Source: an uncultured Campylobacterales bacterium
Lineage (GTDB): Bacteria > Campylobacterota > Campylobacteria > Campylobacterales > Arcobacteraceae
Assembly: GCA_947494995.1 (NCBI GenBank)
Contig: CANLWY010000001.1
Span: forward strand, 496,001 to 560,000
Direction: 5' to 3'
Length of the DNA stretch: 64,000 nt
Positions 45,835 through 53,653 of the stretch are shown here, one piece after another. The notes beneath the pieces are model-generated. The model had not been told where the DNA came from. It made no database searches and saw only the letters and a list, made by a program, of their open reading frames with translations. Position numbers and translations under genes: made by a program. Position 1 is the first letter of the stretch, and every line of letters starts with the position of its first letter.

Positions 45835-46584
45835 CTAAACGCCTCTTTTGTTATCCCAAATTCTTATATGAAGTCTATCGCTATATATAAAACTATTTTC
45901 AATAGCACTAGTGATTACTGCTTGAGAATTTATATTTAATTCTTCTATTGTTGCTCCCTTGGGCATTAGATAAACATCAATTTTAGGTATTTGTTTTAAA
46001 ATTTCTTTAATTTCATTTATCGTATTTTCTTTTGTTGTCTTTTCAATCACAAATTTTAAGTAGGATAGTCTAGTCTTTTTAGAGATTTGGCTAAGGGTAT
46101 CTGTATTAATTCTTTTTTTATAAGGTTCCAAAGAATTTGAAAGTTTTACGCTCATAGAAAAAACAATATTTTTTTGATATTCTTGCGTAAATTCTATATC
46201 TAATGATGCGTTTGTTTCTATTGTAACTCTATGTCCATTTTGAATATAATATTTTATGAGTTCTTGAAAATCAGTATTTTTCCAATATAAAAGAGGTTCT
46301 CCTCCTGTAATTACTATATCTATTTTATAATTTGGAAGAAGTTTTGAAACTTGATTTATAATCTCTTTTGAAGATAGCTTTTCCCATTGCTCTTTAAAAC
46401 ATGGATCAACTGCATAATATGTATCACAAGACTTTTTTATTTCACCCGTTGGTGTTGTATATTCAACACCAAAACCTTCACAACGCATATTACATCGACC
46501 AAATCTAATAAAGATAGAAGGTGTTCCTACAAACTTTCCTTCTCCTTGTATTGTTGGTCCAAAAATCTCATTTACTTCAAGCAT
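45835..46584 (-). CDS. queE: 7-carboxy-7-deazaguanine synthase QueE
   Basis: QueE is a radical-SAM enzyme making 7-carboxy-7-deazaguanine in the preQ0/queuosine pathway. The 249-residue protein opens 'LEVNEIFGPTIQGEGKF' and has 'FIRFGRCNMRC'. The third cluster cysteine is probably in 'KKSCDTYYAVD', giving C-x3-C-x17-C instead of C-x3-C-x2-C, because an insertion lies before the conserved C-D-T. 'IVITGGEPLLYW' is the SAM-binding GGE motif. The ATG at 46584 overlaps the queD end; earlier in-frame codons lie within queD and are rejected. Confidence 0.9.
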   Translation of the reverse strand: MLEVNEIFGPTIQGEGKFVGTPSIFIRFGRCNMRCEGFGVEYTTPTGEIKKSCDTYYAVDPCFKEQWEKLSSKEIINQVSKLLPNYKIDIVITGGEPLLYWKNTDFQELIKYYIQNGHRVTIETNASLDIEFTQEYQKNIVFSMSVKLSNSLEPYKKRINTDTLSQISKKTRLSYLKFVIEKTTKENTINEIKEILKQIPKIDVYLMPKGATIEELNINSQAVITSAIENSFIYSDRLHIRIWDNKRGV

Positions 46585-47110
46585 ATACGTGGCTTGTACT
46601 CTTAGGACTTTCTTGAAACTCAATGCTTGCAACTTTTACGTCAAGTTTTGACATCTTTTTTTGAGCTATTTGTAAAAACCATGTTGATAGGTTTTCACTT
46701 GTAGGAACAAAGTCAACAATTACATAACTTTCGTAAAGTTCAATAGTATGTTGTTCTTCATCTTTTACTTTTGTCAAATCAGGGATTTTATATCCATCTT
46801 CAAACTCAACTAACTCATCTTTGCTTATATGAGGTAGTAGGGTTTCATAAAGTGGGTCATTTATATCAATAATAAATTTATGGTCAAGAACATCGTCTAA
46901 AAAGGCCTTAAACCAATTTAAGTGATTAAAGTCTGTAACCATTCCATTTTCTAACTTGTTTGATTCAATATAGAGTACAATTTTTCCTTGATGTCCGTGT
47001 AGATGTCTACACTTTAAACATGGGTCAAGTGAGAATTCAGGATTTAACTCTTGCGACCAAACTCTATGTCCATAACAAAAATCAAAAGATTTAGATATTT
47101 TCCAAGTCAA
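46577..47110 (-). CDS. queD: 6-carboxytetrahydropterin synthase QueD
   Basis: QueD converts dihydroneopterin triphosphate to 6-carboxytetrahydropterin. The 177-residue protein has the PTPS fold with zinc histidines in 'FCYGHRVWS' and 'CRHLHGHQGKIV', a catalytic cysteine candidate in 'PCLKCRHLHGH', 'GMVTDFNHLNW' and 'DHKFIID', and a C-terminal 'PTSENLSTWFL'. Its length exceeds the E. coli enzyme (121 residues) because of an extra middle segment. The start is a TTG with AAAGGAT ahead. It lies between queC and queE. Confidence 0.92.
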   Translation of the reverse strand: MTWKISKSFDFCYGHRVWSQELNPEFSLDPCLKCRHLHGHQGKIVLYIESNKLENGMVTDFNHLNWFKAFLDDVLDHKFIIDINDPLYETLLPHISKDELVEFEDGYKIPDLTKVKDEEQHTIELYESYVIVDFVPTSENLSTWFLQIAQKKMSKLDVKVASIEFQESPKSTSHVYA

Positions 47111-47113
47111 TTT

Positions 47114-47785
47114 TTATCCTTTATAAGGTATTGGGTCTGTAGTTCCAGCTTGTTTAAAACCATTTAGTCTTAATCTACAAGAGTCACAAACTCCACATGC
47201 TTCCTCTTCTTCTTTATAACAAGACCAAGTATGTTTTAAAGGAACATTCAATTCTAAAGATTTTTCTACTATTTGGTTTTTCATTAAATGAACCAGTGGA
47301 GTTTTGATTTCAACTTTTGTAGACTCCTTTGTTCCTTCATTGATTGCTGAAGTCATTTTATCAATAAAACTATCAGTACAATCAGGATATCCAGAACTAT
47401 CCTCTTCAACTACTCCAATATATAGTGCTTGAGCTTCTTCTTTCTCTGCAATTGCTGTTGCAATTGAAAGAAAAATACCATTTCTAAATGGTACATAAGT
47501 TATTGGAACTCCAGTTTCAACTCCATTTGTTGGAACATCAATTGTCTTATCAGTTAAGGCACTAGCTCCTATTTGTGTAAAAAATGGAATATCAATTTCA
47601 TATTTCTTTTTAATTTGTAAATCTTCACAAATATCTCTAAATGCTTTTAACTCTCTTTTTTCTGTTCTTTGCCCATAGTTAAAGTGTATAGCTATAATTT
47701 CATAGCCTTCATCTTTTGCAATATAAGAGCTTAATGTAGAGTCCATTCCTCCACTTAAAATACATACTGCTTTTTTACTATTCAT
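47114..47785 (-). CDS. queC: 7-cyano-7-deazaguanine synthase QueC
   Basis: QueC turns carboxydeazaguanine into preQ0. The 223-residue ATP-pyrophosphatase-fold protein has the P-loop '[14 protein letters not shown]', '[12 protein letters not shown]' and four zinc cysteines in '[18 protein letters not shown]'. queC, queD and queE are consecutive, covering three steps of preQ0 synthesis; queF and tgt are not in the window. It overlaps the moeA end by eight bases. Confidence 0.96.
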   Translation of the reverse strand: MNSKKAVCILSGGMDSTLSSYIAKDEGYEIIAIHFNYGQRTEKRELKAFRDICEDLQIKKKYEIDIPFFTQIGASALTDKTIDVPTNGVETGVPITYVPFRNGIFLSIATAIAEKEEAQALYIGVVEEDSSGYPDCTDSFIDKMTSAINEGTKESTKVEIKTPLVHLMKNQIVEKSLELNVPLKHTWSCYKEEEEACGVCDSCRLRLNGFKQAGTTDPIPYKG

Positions 47786-49001
47786 ATGTTAAAAAATCCT
47801 TACTATTTTCTTCAAAGAATTTCCAGTTTATTGGTAGAACTTTTATTTGTGAATCTTTTTTTATAAATGAAACATCATCGTTTAAAATAATCATAGAGTT
47901 ACAAAGTCTTAGTGTTGAAACCATTCCTGGACTTCTTTTCTCTTCAATTTTAAAATATTGACCATCAAAATATCCTGGTAGAACACTAATTCTTCCTGGT
48001 TTATTTTTAAAATCTTCACTCATTTTTGCAAAGATAAAATTATGATATTTTTCTTTTGCTCCTAATAAGTTTTGTACAAGTAGTTTTCCAAAAAGTTCAA
48101 AAATTAGTGCACTAGCTAAAGGATTACCTGGAAGATTTAAAATATAGGTATTTCCAATTTTTCCTAAAACAGTTGGTTTCCCTGGTTTGATTTTAATTCC
48201 ATCAAATATCGTTTCAAATCCTAACTCTTGAAAGGCATCTTTTGTAAAATCTGCTTCACCTACAGAGACGCCTCCTGAAGTAATAATTAAATCTGCATCA
48301 AGCGAGTTCATTGTAAGTTCTTTTATTGATTCTATTGAATCTCTAGCTTGACCAATAAAATTTACTTGTGCACCTAATTCTTTACATCTACTCATAAAAG
48401 TTGGTGTATTTGAATTATAGATTTGATACTCTGCTGCTCTATTATAATGAAGTTTTAACTCTTCTCCACTTGCAAATACTACAACTTTGGGTTGTTTAAA
48501 AACTTTTATATGTGAGATACCTTGACTTGCTAGAAGAGTGATTCTTGCAAAATTAATCTCTTCACCAATATTTATTAGAATATCACCTTCTTTTATATCT
48601 TCACCAATAAATCTAATATGTTGAAATTCTCTTATATCATTTGGTACTTTAATTTTCTTTTCACTTAAATACTCACAATCCTCTTTAGGAATAATTGCAT
48701 TACAATTTTCAGGTACTCTAGCACCTGTCATAATTTTTACAGCTTGGTTTTTCTTTAATACTAAACTGTTATTATCTCCTGCAAAAATTGTATCAACAAC
48801 TTTTAGTTCTTCATCTTTATCTTCAAATAGTATTCCGTATCCGTCCATTGCTGAGTTGTTGAATCTTGGAAGACAAACTTTTGCAATGATATTTTTTGCG
48901 CAAATTCTATTTTCTGCATCTTCAATTGGAATAATTTCATATTTGAGGTTTATTGGAAGTTGTGTGATTTTTTCAATTGCTTCATTTACATTTATAGCCA
49001 T
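47778..49001 (-). CDS. moeA: Molybdopterin molybdenumtransferase MoeA
   Basis: MoeA inserts molybdate into adenylylated molybdopterin for molybdenum enzymes. The 407-residue protein has '[13 protein letters not shown]', '[15 protein letters not shown]', '[14 protein letters not shown]' and '[13 protein letters not shown]'. The ATG at 49001 has AAGGAC ahead; an in-frame start at 49025 is rejected for lack of a site. Linkage with queCDE is not functional in an obvious way. Two short palindromes (49026-49038 and 49103-49118) lie upstream. Confidence 0.94.
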   Translation of the reverse strand: MAINVNEAIEKITQLPINLKYEIIPIEDAENRICAKNIIAKVCLPRFNNSAMDGYGILFEDKDEELKVVDTIFAGDNNSLVLKKNQAVKIMTGARVPENCNAIIPKEDCEYLSEKKIKVPNDIREFQHIRFIGEDIKEGDILINIGEEINFARITLLASQGISHIKVFKQPKVVVFASGEELKLHYNRAAEYQIYNSNTPTFMSRCKELGAQVNFIGQARDSIESIKELTMNSLDADLIITSGGVSVGEADFTKDAFQELGFETIFDGIKIKPGKPTVLGKIGNTYILNLPGNPLASALIFELFGKLLVQNLLGAKEKYHNFIFAKMSEDFKNKPGRISVLPGYFDGQYFKIEEKRSPGMVSTLRLCNSMIILNDDVSFIKKDSQIKVLPINWKFFEENSKDFLTYE

Positions 49002-49025
49002 ATCTGTCCTTAAAAAATGTCTCAT

Positions 49026-49118
49026 AGTCTCAGAGACTGTTTATTTAAAAACTTCTTTTAATAAGATTTATTAAAAATCTTTAAAGAAGCAAACCCTAAA
49101 GAGAGTAACGAGTTACTC
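49026..49118. promoter_or_regulatory. Two palindromes in the moeA upstream region
   Basis: AGTCTC-A-GAGACT (49026-49038) and GAGTAAC-GA-GTTACTC (49103-49118) are perfect inverted repeats in the divergent gap between moeA and the next plus-strand gene. Neither has a T-run, so they are more like operators than terminators. Which regulator would bind is unknown. Confidence 0.3.
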
Positions 49119-49169
49119 CAATAAATAAATTGTAGGTATATTTAAAAGATGTCCTAATGACAATTCAGA

Positions 49170-49175
49170 TATAAT
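49170..49175 (+). promoter_or_regulatory. -10 box of the membrane protein-rsmE operon
   Basis: TATAAT on the plus strand, 28 bases before the ATG at 49204. Confidence 0.5.
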
Positions 49176-49203
49176 ACCCAAATTTTTTAAAAGTGAGATT
49201 AAC

Positions 49204-49608
49204 ATGGAACTGATGAGTGATGCAATTGTAACGCATGTTTATGCAATATATATTTTTTTAGGAATAATGCTTTTTAATCTTTATTCTGTAATATCTATAA
49301 AAGAGTTTGTAAAATTAGGAAAACGATTAAAGTTTATGACTCCTTTATATCATCTTACAAATGCAATTATTATGTACACAGGAGCAATAGTATCTGCTTA
49401 TGCAAGTCACTTTTCTTGGACAATTGCATTAATGATTCCTGCTTCAATATTTTTATTAGTAATAGAGATAAAAAGATATAAAAAAATGAGGATAATTAAA
49501 TCAACAGATACTAAACTTCAAGAAGAGTTTATTGTTTATGCAAAAAAGATATATACAATTGAAATTGCTGTTTTAGTCTTAGTTTATATTATTTCAAAAG
49601 TTTTTTAA
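49204..49608 (+). CDS. Uncharacterised four-helix membrane protein
   Basis: The 134-residue protein has about four transmembrane helices (near residues 10-30, 48-66, 70-87 and 113-132) with a basic cytoplasmic loop (about 88-97, K-R-Y-K-K-M-R) between helices three and four. I do not recognise its family. Its stop overlaps the rsmE ATG (TAATG), so it is co-transcribed with rsmE, and a clear promoter lies just upstream. Histidines at 'HVYAIYIF' and 'PLYHLTNAI' are potential heme or metal ligands, but that is only speculation. Confidence 0.75.
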   Translation: MELMSDAIVTHVYAIYIFLGIMLFNLYSVISIKEFVKLGKRLKFMTPLYHLTNAIIMYTGAIVSAYASHFSWTIALMIPASIFLLVIEIKRYKKMRIIKSTDTKLQEEFIVYAKKIYTIEIAVLVLVYIISKVF

Positions 49609-50279
49609 TGCAATTTAGTTTTCACGAAAATGCTTCTTGCGAGAATCTAGAGATTGAAAATGATTTATATAAATATTTAATAAAAGCAAGAAGACATAAA
49701 GTAAACGATGAAATTGTTTTTAGGAATTTAAAAGATAAAAACATTTATCTACATAAAATAGTATCAATTGATAGAAAAAAAGCATTTTGCAAATTACTTT
49801 CACGTGAAGAAAAAATTGTTGAAAATAGTAAATATTTACATATTGGCTGGTGTTTAGTTGATCCTAAGACTGTTGAAAAATCTCTTGCTTCATTGAATGA
49901 ATTGGGAGTAGGTAAAATTACTTTCATTTATTGTGAATATTCTCAAAAGAATTTTAAATTAAATTTTGAAAAACTAGAGAAAATATTAATTAATTCATCT
50001 TCTCAATGTGGTAGAAGTTCTATCATTAAACTAGAAACTTGTAATTCTTTAGACTCATTTTTAGAAGAAAATCCAAATTCATATGTTTTGGATTTTTCTG
50101 AAAATTTAATTGATGATAATAAAGTTGATATTCAAACTTTTATATTAGGGTGTGAAGGTGGTTTTTCAAAAAATGAGAGAGAAAAATTTAGTAGTGAAAA
50201 AATTATTGGTTTTGATTCTAATTTAATTTTAAGAAGTGAAACTGCAATAATATCAGCATCTTCAAAAATTTTAATATAA
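49608..50279 (+). CDS. rsmE: 16S rRNA (uracil1498-N3)-methyltransferase RsmE
   Basis: RsmE methylates U1498 of 16S rRNA. The 223-residue protein has an N-terminal PUA-like domain and a C-terminal SPOUT knot with 'LASLNELGVGKITFIYCEYSQ'-like, 'LGCEGGFSKNE' and 'LRSETAIISASS' segments, the last two forming the SAM-binding knot. The ATG overlaps the stop of the membrane-protein gene. It ends at a bidirectional terminator. Confidence 0.9.
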   Translation: MQFSFHENASCENLEIENDLYKYLIKARRHKVNDEIVFRNLKDKNIYLHKIVSIDRKKAFCKLLSREEKIVENSKYLHIGWCLVDPKTVEKSLASLNELGVGKITFIYCEYSQKNFKLNFEKLEKILINSSSQCGRSSIIKLETCNSLDSFLEENPNSYVLDFSENLIDDNKVDIQTFILGCEGGFSKNEREKFSSEKIIGFDSNLILRSETAIISASSKILI

Positions 50280-50303
50280 GAAGTAGAGTTTAATCTACTT
50301 CTT
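50278..50303. terminator. Bidirectional terminator between rsmE and cytochrome c'-like gene
   Basis: Perfect 10-base stem (AAGAAGTAGA / TCTACTTCTT) with a six-base loop that overlaps the rsmE stop codon. T-tracts are short, so strength is moderate. Confidence 0.6.
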
Positions 50304-50308
50304 ATAAG

Positions 50309-50704
50309 CTACCATTTTCTTACTATAGAATGGCATCTAGCACAGGCATTTAGCATATCTGAGTATGCATTTGCTGCATTAATATAAGCTTTTTCATCTA
50401 AATTTAATTCTAAGACATTTACATCTAAACTAATTCTTTTTGCTGCATTTTCAGCTACATTTACCATATGTTTTTTATCTGCTGGTAAATAAGTAGCAAT
50501 TACTTTTTTATCAGAGAATAGATTATTTCCTTGATCTACAAGTTTAGAACCACTTCTAATTAATTCAATGTTATTATTTAGAAAACCTTGTTGAATCTGA
50601 GTCATCCCTTGTTCCATCATCGACATTGATTTCTTTAAAACATCTTCTGCTTTTGCTGCTCCAATAATTAAACAACATGCTAATAAAATCTTCCCAAATT
50701 TCAT
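50309..50704 (-). CDS. Cytochrome c'-like periplasmic heme protein
   Basis: A 131-residue protein with a signal peptide (about 1-19, ending Ala-Lys-Ala), a helical body and a single heme motif CARCH close to the C-terminus, followed by 'SIVRKW'. A C-terminal CXXCH in a small all-helical protein is the layout of class II cytochromes (c' or c556). Such proteins bind NO or carry electrons. It is transcribed alone, between rsmE and the bc1 operon, with an AGGAG site before the ATG. Confidence 0.78.
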   Translation of the reverse strand: MKFGKILLACCLIIGAAKAEDVLKKSMSMMEQGMTQIQQGFLNNNIELIRSGSKLVDQGNNLFSDKKVIATYLPADKKHMVNVAENAAKRISLDVNVLELNLDEKAYINAANAYSDMLNACARCHSIVRKW

Positions 50705-50820
50705 TACCTCTCCTTTTTTATTTAAGATTATATAAATGTTACTGATTGAAAATTAAATACAACTTAAAAATTGAGAAAATAATAAATAAATAATTTTGAA
50801 TGTGTTAAATCATAAAAGAA

Positions 50821-50852
50821 AAAGGGGAAATTGCAAAAGCAACTTCCCCTTT
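50821..50852 (-). terminator. Terminator of petABC
   Basis: A 14-base stem with one mismatch (AAAGGGGAAATTGC / GCAACTTCCCCTTT, AAAA loop) followed on the minus strand by a T-rich run, about 25 bases after the petC stop. Confidence 0.85.
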
Positions 50853-50876
50853 AGTAAGTTATATAAAGAAAGGTTC

Positions 50877-51749
50877 TTAGTGAACATCTCTCCATTTACT
50901 AGCTTTCCATAACCATGCAAAGATAGCAAAAATAACCATATAGATTAAGAATTTTGGTCCTAAAGCTTCTCTTTCAGCTTTTTTAGAGTCACCAACTTCT
51001 TGCATATAAGTTACTACTTGTTTTTCTGCCTCTTCAGTTAAACCAACTCTAGGCATAGCAGTACCTTCAAGAGTTTTTTGAGGGTCATTAATAAACGTAT
51101 GTAAGTAAGACTCTCCTCTTGATCTAATGTATTGTGATAAGTCTGGAGGTAATTTACCCATATATGCTTTGATATTTTCAGAAGGAGTAAATGCTGCCAT
51201 TGTTCCTTTTTGCATATCACCATATTTGATACCATGACATCTTTGACAAGCATCAGTAAATACTTCTTTGTTAGTCATCTCTTTTGGTGCAATAGATTGT
51301 AAATATGCAACCATATCAGCAATCTCTTGTGGTTGCATCCATGCATAACCTGGCATTGGATGAACAGCACCATCTTGGAATTTATGCTCAACTTTTGCAG
51401 CTTTTGCAGGGTTTTTGATAAATGCAGCTAAATAGTCACCATTATAAATTTTACCAGAAGTTGATAAATCTGGTGGTACAACACCATAAGATGCAGCAGA
51501 AGTAGCATCATCCATTAATGGTGGGAAACCTTGAGTCTCAATTGCGTGACAAGCAATACAGTTAGCTTGAACTAAAGCAGCACCAGCTTGTGCATTACCT
51601 TTCATTCCATTTAATCCATCAACATCTTTAAATTGATAATCAGCAGGAGCTACTGCTGGATGCATAATTTTATGTGCAATTGTTTCAACTGTAATATAAG
51701 TTGCTGCTGTAAATAGGACTAATACTCCTAATATTTTTAATTCTCTCAT
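50877..51749 (-). CDS. petC: Di-heme cytochrome c1-type subunit of the bc1 complex
   Basis: This 290-residue subunit takes electrons from the Rieske protein and passes them to periplasmic cytochromes. It has an N-terminal helix (about 7-25), two cytochrome c domains with CIACH and CQRCH, methionine ligand candidates in 'HPMPGYAWM' and 'GTAMPRVGL', and a C-terminal helix ('KFLIYMVIFAIFAWLWK'). The di-heme form is characteristic of epsilonproteobacteria, in contrast to the monoheme c1 of mitochondria. Its ATG overlaps the petB stop by one base. Confidence 0.93.
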   Translation of the reverse strand: MRELKILGVLVLFTAATYITVETIAHKIMHPAVAPADYQFKDVDGLNGMKGNAQAGAALVQANCIACHAIETQGFPPLMDDATSAASYGVVPPDLSTSGKIYNGDYLAAFIKNPAKAAKVEHKFQDGAVHPMPGYAWMQPQEIADMVAYLQSIAPKEMTNKEVFTDACQRCHGIKYGDMQKGTMAAFTPSENIKAYMGKLPPDLSQYIRSRGESYLHTFINDPQKTLEGTAMPRVGLTEEAEKQVVTYMQEVGDSKKAEREALGPKFLIYMVIFAIFAWLWKASKWRDVH

Positions 51750-52996
51750 TATTCACCCCTTCTTTTAGCATCTGCTTTTGTAACAAATGGTAATGCTACA
51801 AATAGTAAAATAAAGATTACAGCAGAGATAAATCCTGCAATAGCAAATCCTGTTGTTGGAGGCCATTTACCAAGAGCAGTAAGAGCAACCATGTCAATCA
51901 TTAATAACCAGAACCAAATTTTAAACAGTGGTCTTTTATGTGCTGGTAAAATTTGAGGATCTCTATCTAACCATGGTAATACTAAGAAAATAACATTAGC
52001 AAATCCAAATGCAACTAAACCAATATCAAATGCTTTAATAGGACCAACATCAAAGAAGAAACCTCTTAATACTTCATATGACCATAAGAAATACCACTCT
52101 GGATAAATAAAGTGTGGTGTAACCATAGCATCCGCAGGATCAAAGTTTACTGGGTCCATTGCAAAGTTATAGTGATAGAATACTAAGTAGAAATAGAAGA
52201 TTAAGAAAATACCTAATACAGCTAAATCTTTAGAAATAAATACAGGCCAAAAAGGAATAACTTTAGACTCTTTTTTATTTCCAGATAAATATTTTTCAGC
52301 TTCAGCATCATAATCAATATCTTCAGAAGATTGATTATTAACGTGAGGAATTCTTAATGTATAGAAGTGTAAACCAATAATACCCATAATAGCAATAGGT
52401 AATAAGAAAACGTGTAACATAAAGAATCTAGTTAAAGTAGCATCAGCAACGTTAAAGTCACCTCTAATCCATACAACTAGAGCATCACCAATAACTGGAA
52501 CACCACCAAATAAGTTAGTAATAACCATAGCAGCCCAGTAAGACATTTGTCCCCATGGTAACATATATCCTGAGAATCCTGCAGCTGAGAATGTCATGAA
52601 TAATAACATACCAGAAATCCAGATCATCTCTCTACCTTGTTTATAAGAACCATAATAGATACCTGTAAACATATGAATATAGATAATTAAAAATACAACA
52701 GAAGCTGCAACACCGTGCATATGTCTAAATAGCCAACCATATGCAACCTCTTGCATAATTGTATAGTTAACAGAATCAAATGCTAAATTTACATCTGGCT
52801 TGTAGTACATCATTAAGAAGATACCAGAAACAACTAAGATACCAAAAGTAGTTGCTAAAAGAACACCCATAGCCCATAAGAAGTTAATATCTTTTGGAAT
52901 CCAATATTCAGTCATCATTACTTTGTTTAATTGAGTAGTATTTAACCTTTGATCTAACCACTCTCCAACAGAGTTTGCTTTTTCAATTTTTGCCAT
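51749..52996 (-). CDS. petB: Cytochrome b subunit of the bc1 complex
   Basis: The 415-residue membrane protein has about eight helices and carries the two b hemes through histidine pairs: 'YGWLFRHMHGVAAS' and, in the fourth helix, 'RFFMLHVFLLPI' with 'GLHFYTLR'. The quinol-oxidation site motif 'PEWYF' is present in 'FIYPEWYFLWSYEVLR'. It is the core of the quinol:cytochrome c oxidoreductase. Ten bases separate it from petA. Confidence 0.97.
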   Translation of the reverse strand: MAKIEKANSVGEWLDQRLNTTQLNKVMMTEYWIPKDINFLWAMGVLLATTFGILVVSGIFLMMYYKPDVNLAFDSVNYTIMQEVAYGWLFRHMHGVAASVVFLIIYIHMFTGIYYGSYKQGREMIWISGMLLFMTFSAAGFSGYMLPWGQMSYWAAMVITNLFGGVPVIGDALVVWIRGDFNVADATLTRFFMLHVFLLPIAIMGIIGLHFYTLRIPHVNNQSSEDIDYDAEAEKYLSGNKKESKVIPFWPVFISKDLAVLGIFLIFYFYLVFYHYNFAMDPVNFDPADAMVTPHFIYPEWYFLWSYEVLRGFFFDVGPIKAFDIGLVAFGFANVIFLVLPWLDRDPQILPAHKRPLFKIWFWLLMIDMVALTALGKWPPTTGFAIAGFISAVIFILLFVALPFVTKADAKRRGE

Positions 52997-53006
52997 TTAC
53001 TACTCC

Positions 53007-53507
53007 TTATGCCATCATCGACGCAGCGATTTTTTTGTATTCAGGACCTTCTTCACCAAGAACGATAGAAGAGTCTTTAACAGAGAAAGGAGGTAAATCT
53101 AGTGGTCTTGGAGGAGGTCCAAAAGTTTGTTTACCATTTGAATCAAACTCTCCACCGTGACATGCACATTTCCACACATTCTTTTTCCATGCTGGAATAC
53201 ATCCTAAGTGAGTACATAACCCAATTGCAACAATGAATCTATCAGATCCAACAACTAAGTCTCTTTCACTATTTTCCATATCTGCAGTTTTCTTAAGAAC
53301 AAAAATTGGTTTACCTCTCCACATAATTGTGATTGGTTCACCAGCTTTTAATCCAGCAAGTTCAACTGTAGTAAATCCACCAGCTAATACACTCGGTAAC
53401 GGATCCCATGCTTGTTTCATACCCACAAGCGAAGCCGCCCCACCAACTGCCGCAACAGCTGCAAATGTATAACCTAGAAAATCTCGTCTATTTGTTTCGT
53501 TAGACAT
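53007..53507 (-). CDS. petA: Rieske iron-sulfur subunit of the bc1 complex
   Basis: A 166-residue Rieske protein. The N-terminus has a twin-arginine-like 'NRRDFLGYTFAAVAAVGG' signal anchor, and the 2Fe-2S ligands are in 'CTHLGCI' and 'CACHGGEF'. It heads the petABC operon, whose promoter candidate TATAAT is at 53540-53545 on the minus strand. Only one R-R pair is seen (N-R-R-D-F-L), consistent with Tat export. Confidence 0.96.
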   Translation of the reverse strand: MSNETNRRDFLGYTFAAVAAVGGAASLVGMKQAWDPLPSVLAGGFTTVELAGLKAGEPITIMWRGKPIFVLKKTADMENSERDLVVGSDRFIVAIGLCTHLGCIPAWKKNVWKCACHGGEFDSNGKQTFGPPPRPLDLPPFSVKDSSIVLGEEGPEYKKIAASMMA

Positions 53508-53539
53508 TTAGCTTCCTTATTTTAAAATTAAATCTATAC

Positions 53540-53545
53540 ATTATA
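53540..53545 (-). promoter_or_regulatory. -10 box of petABC
   Basis: TATAAT on the minus strand, about 35 bases before the petA ATG. A TTGACT further upstream is too distant (30 bases) to be its -35. Confidence 0.45.
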
Positions 53546-53601
53546 TTTATAATTTACTTAAAAAGATATGACATGAGTCAAAAGGTACCGGTTTAGTGAG
53601 T

Positions 53602-53626
53602 AGGGTGTGGTTAAACTACACACCCT
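53602..53626 (-). terminator. Terminator-like hairpin after thrC
   Basis: GGGTGTG / CACACCC stem with partial inner pairing, about 28 bases after the thrC stop, with no clear U-tract on the minus strand. It separates argB-thrC from petABC. Confidence 0.55.
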
Positions 53627-53653
53627 TAATTATAAGTGTTTCTTATTTATTTC

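Noticed and set aside
53576-53581. TTGACT as a -35 for petABC
   Set aside because: It is 30 bases from the -10 box, beyond the 15-19 base range that works.
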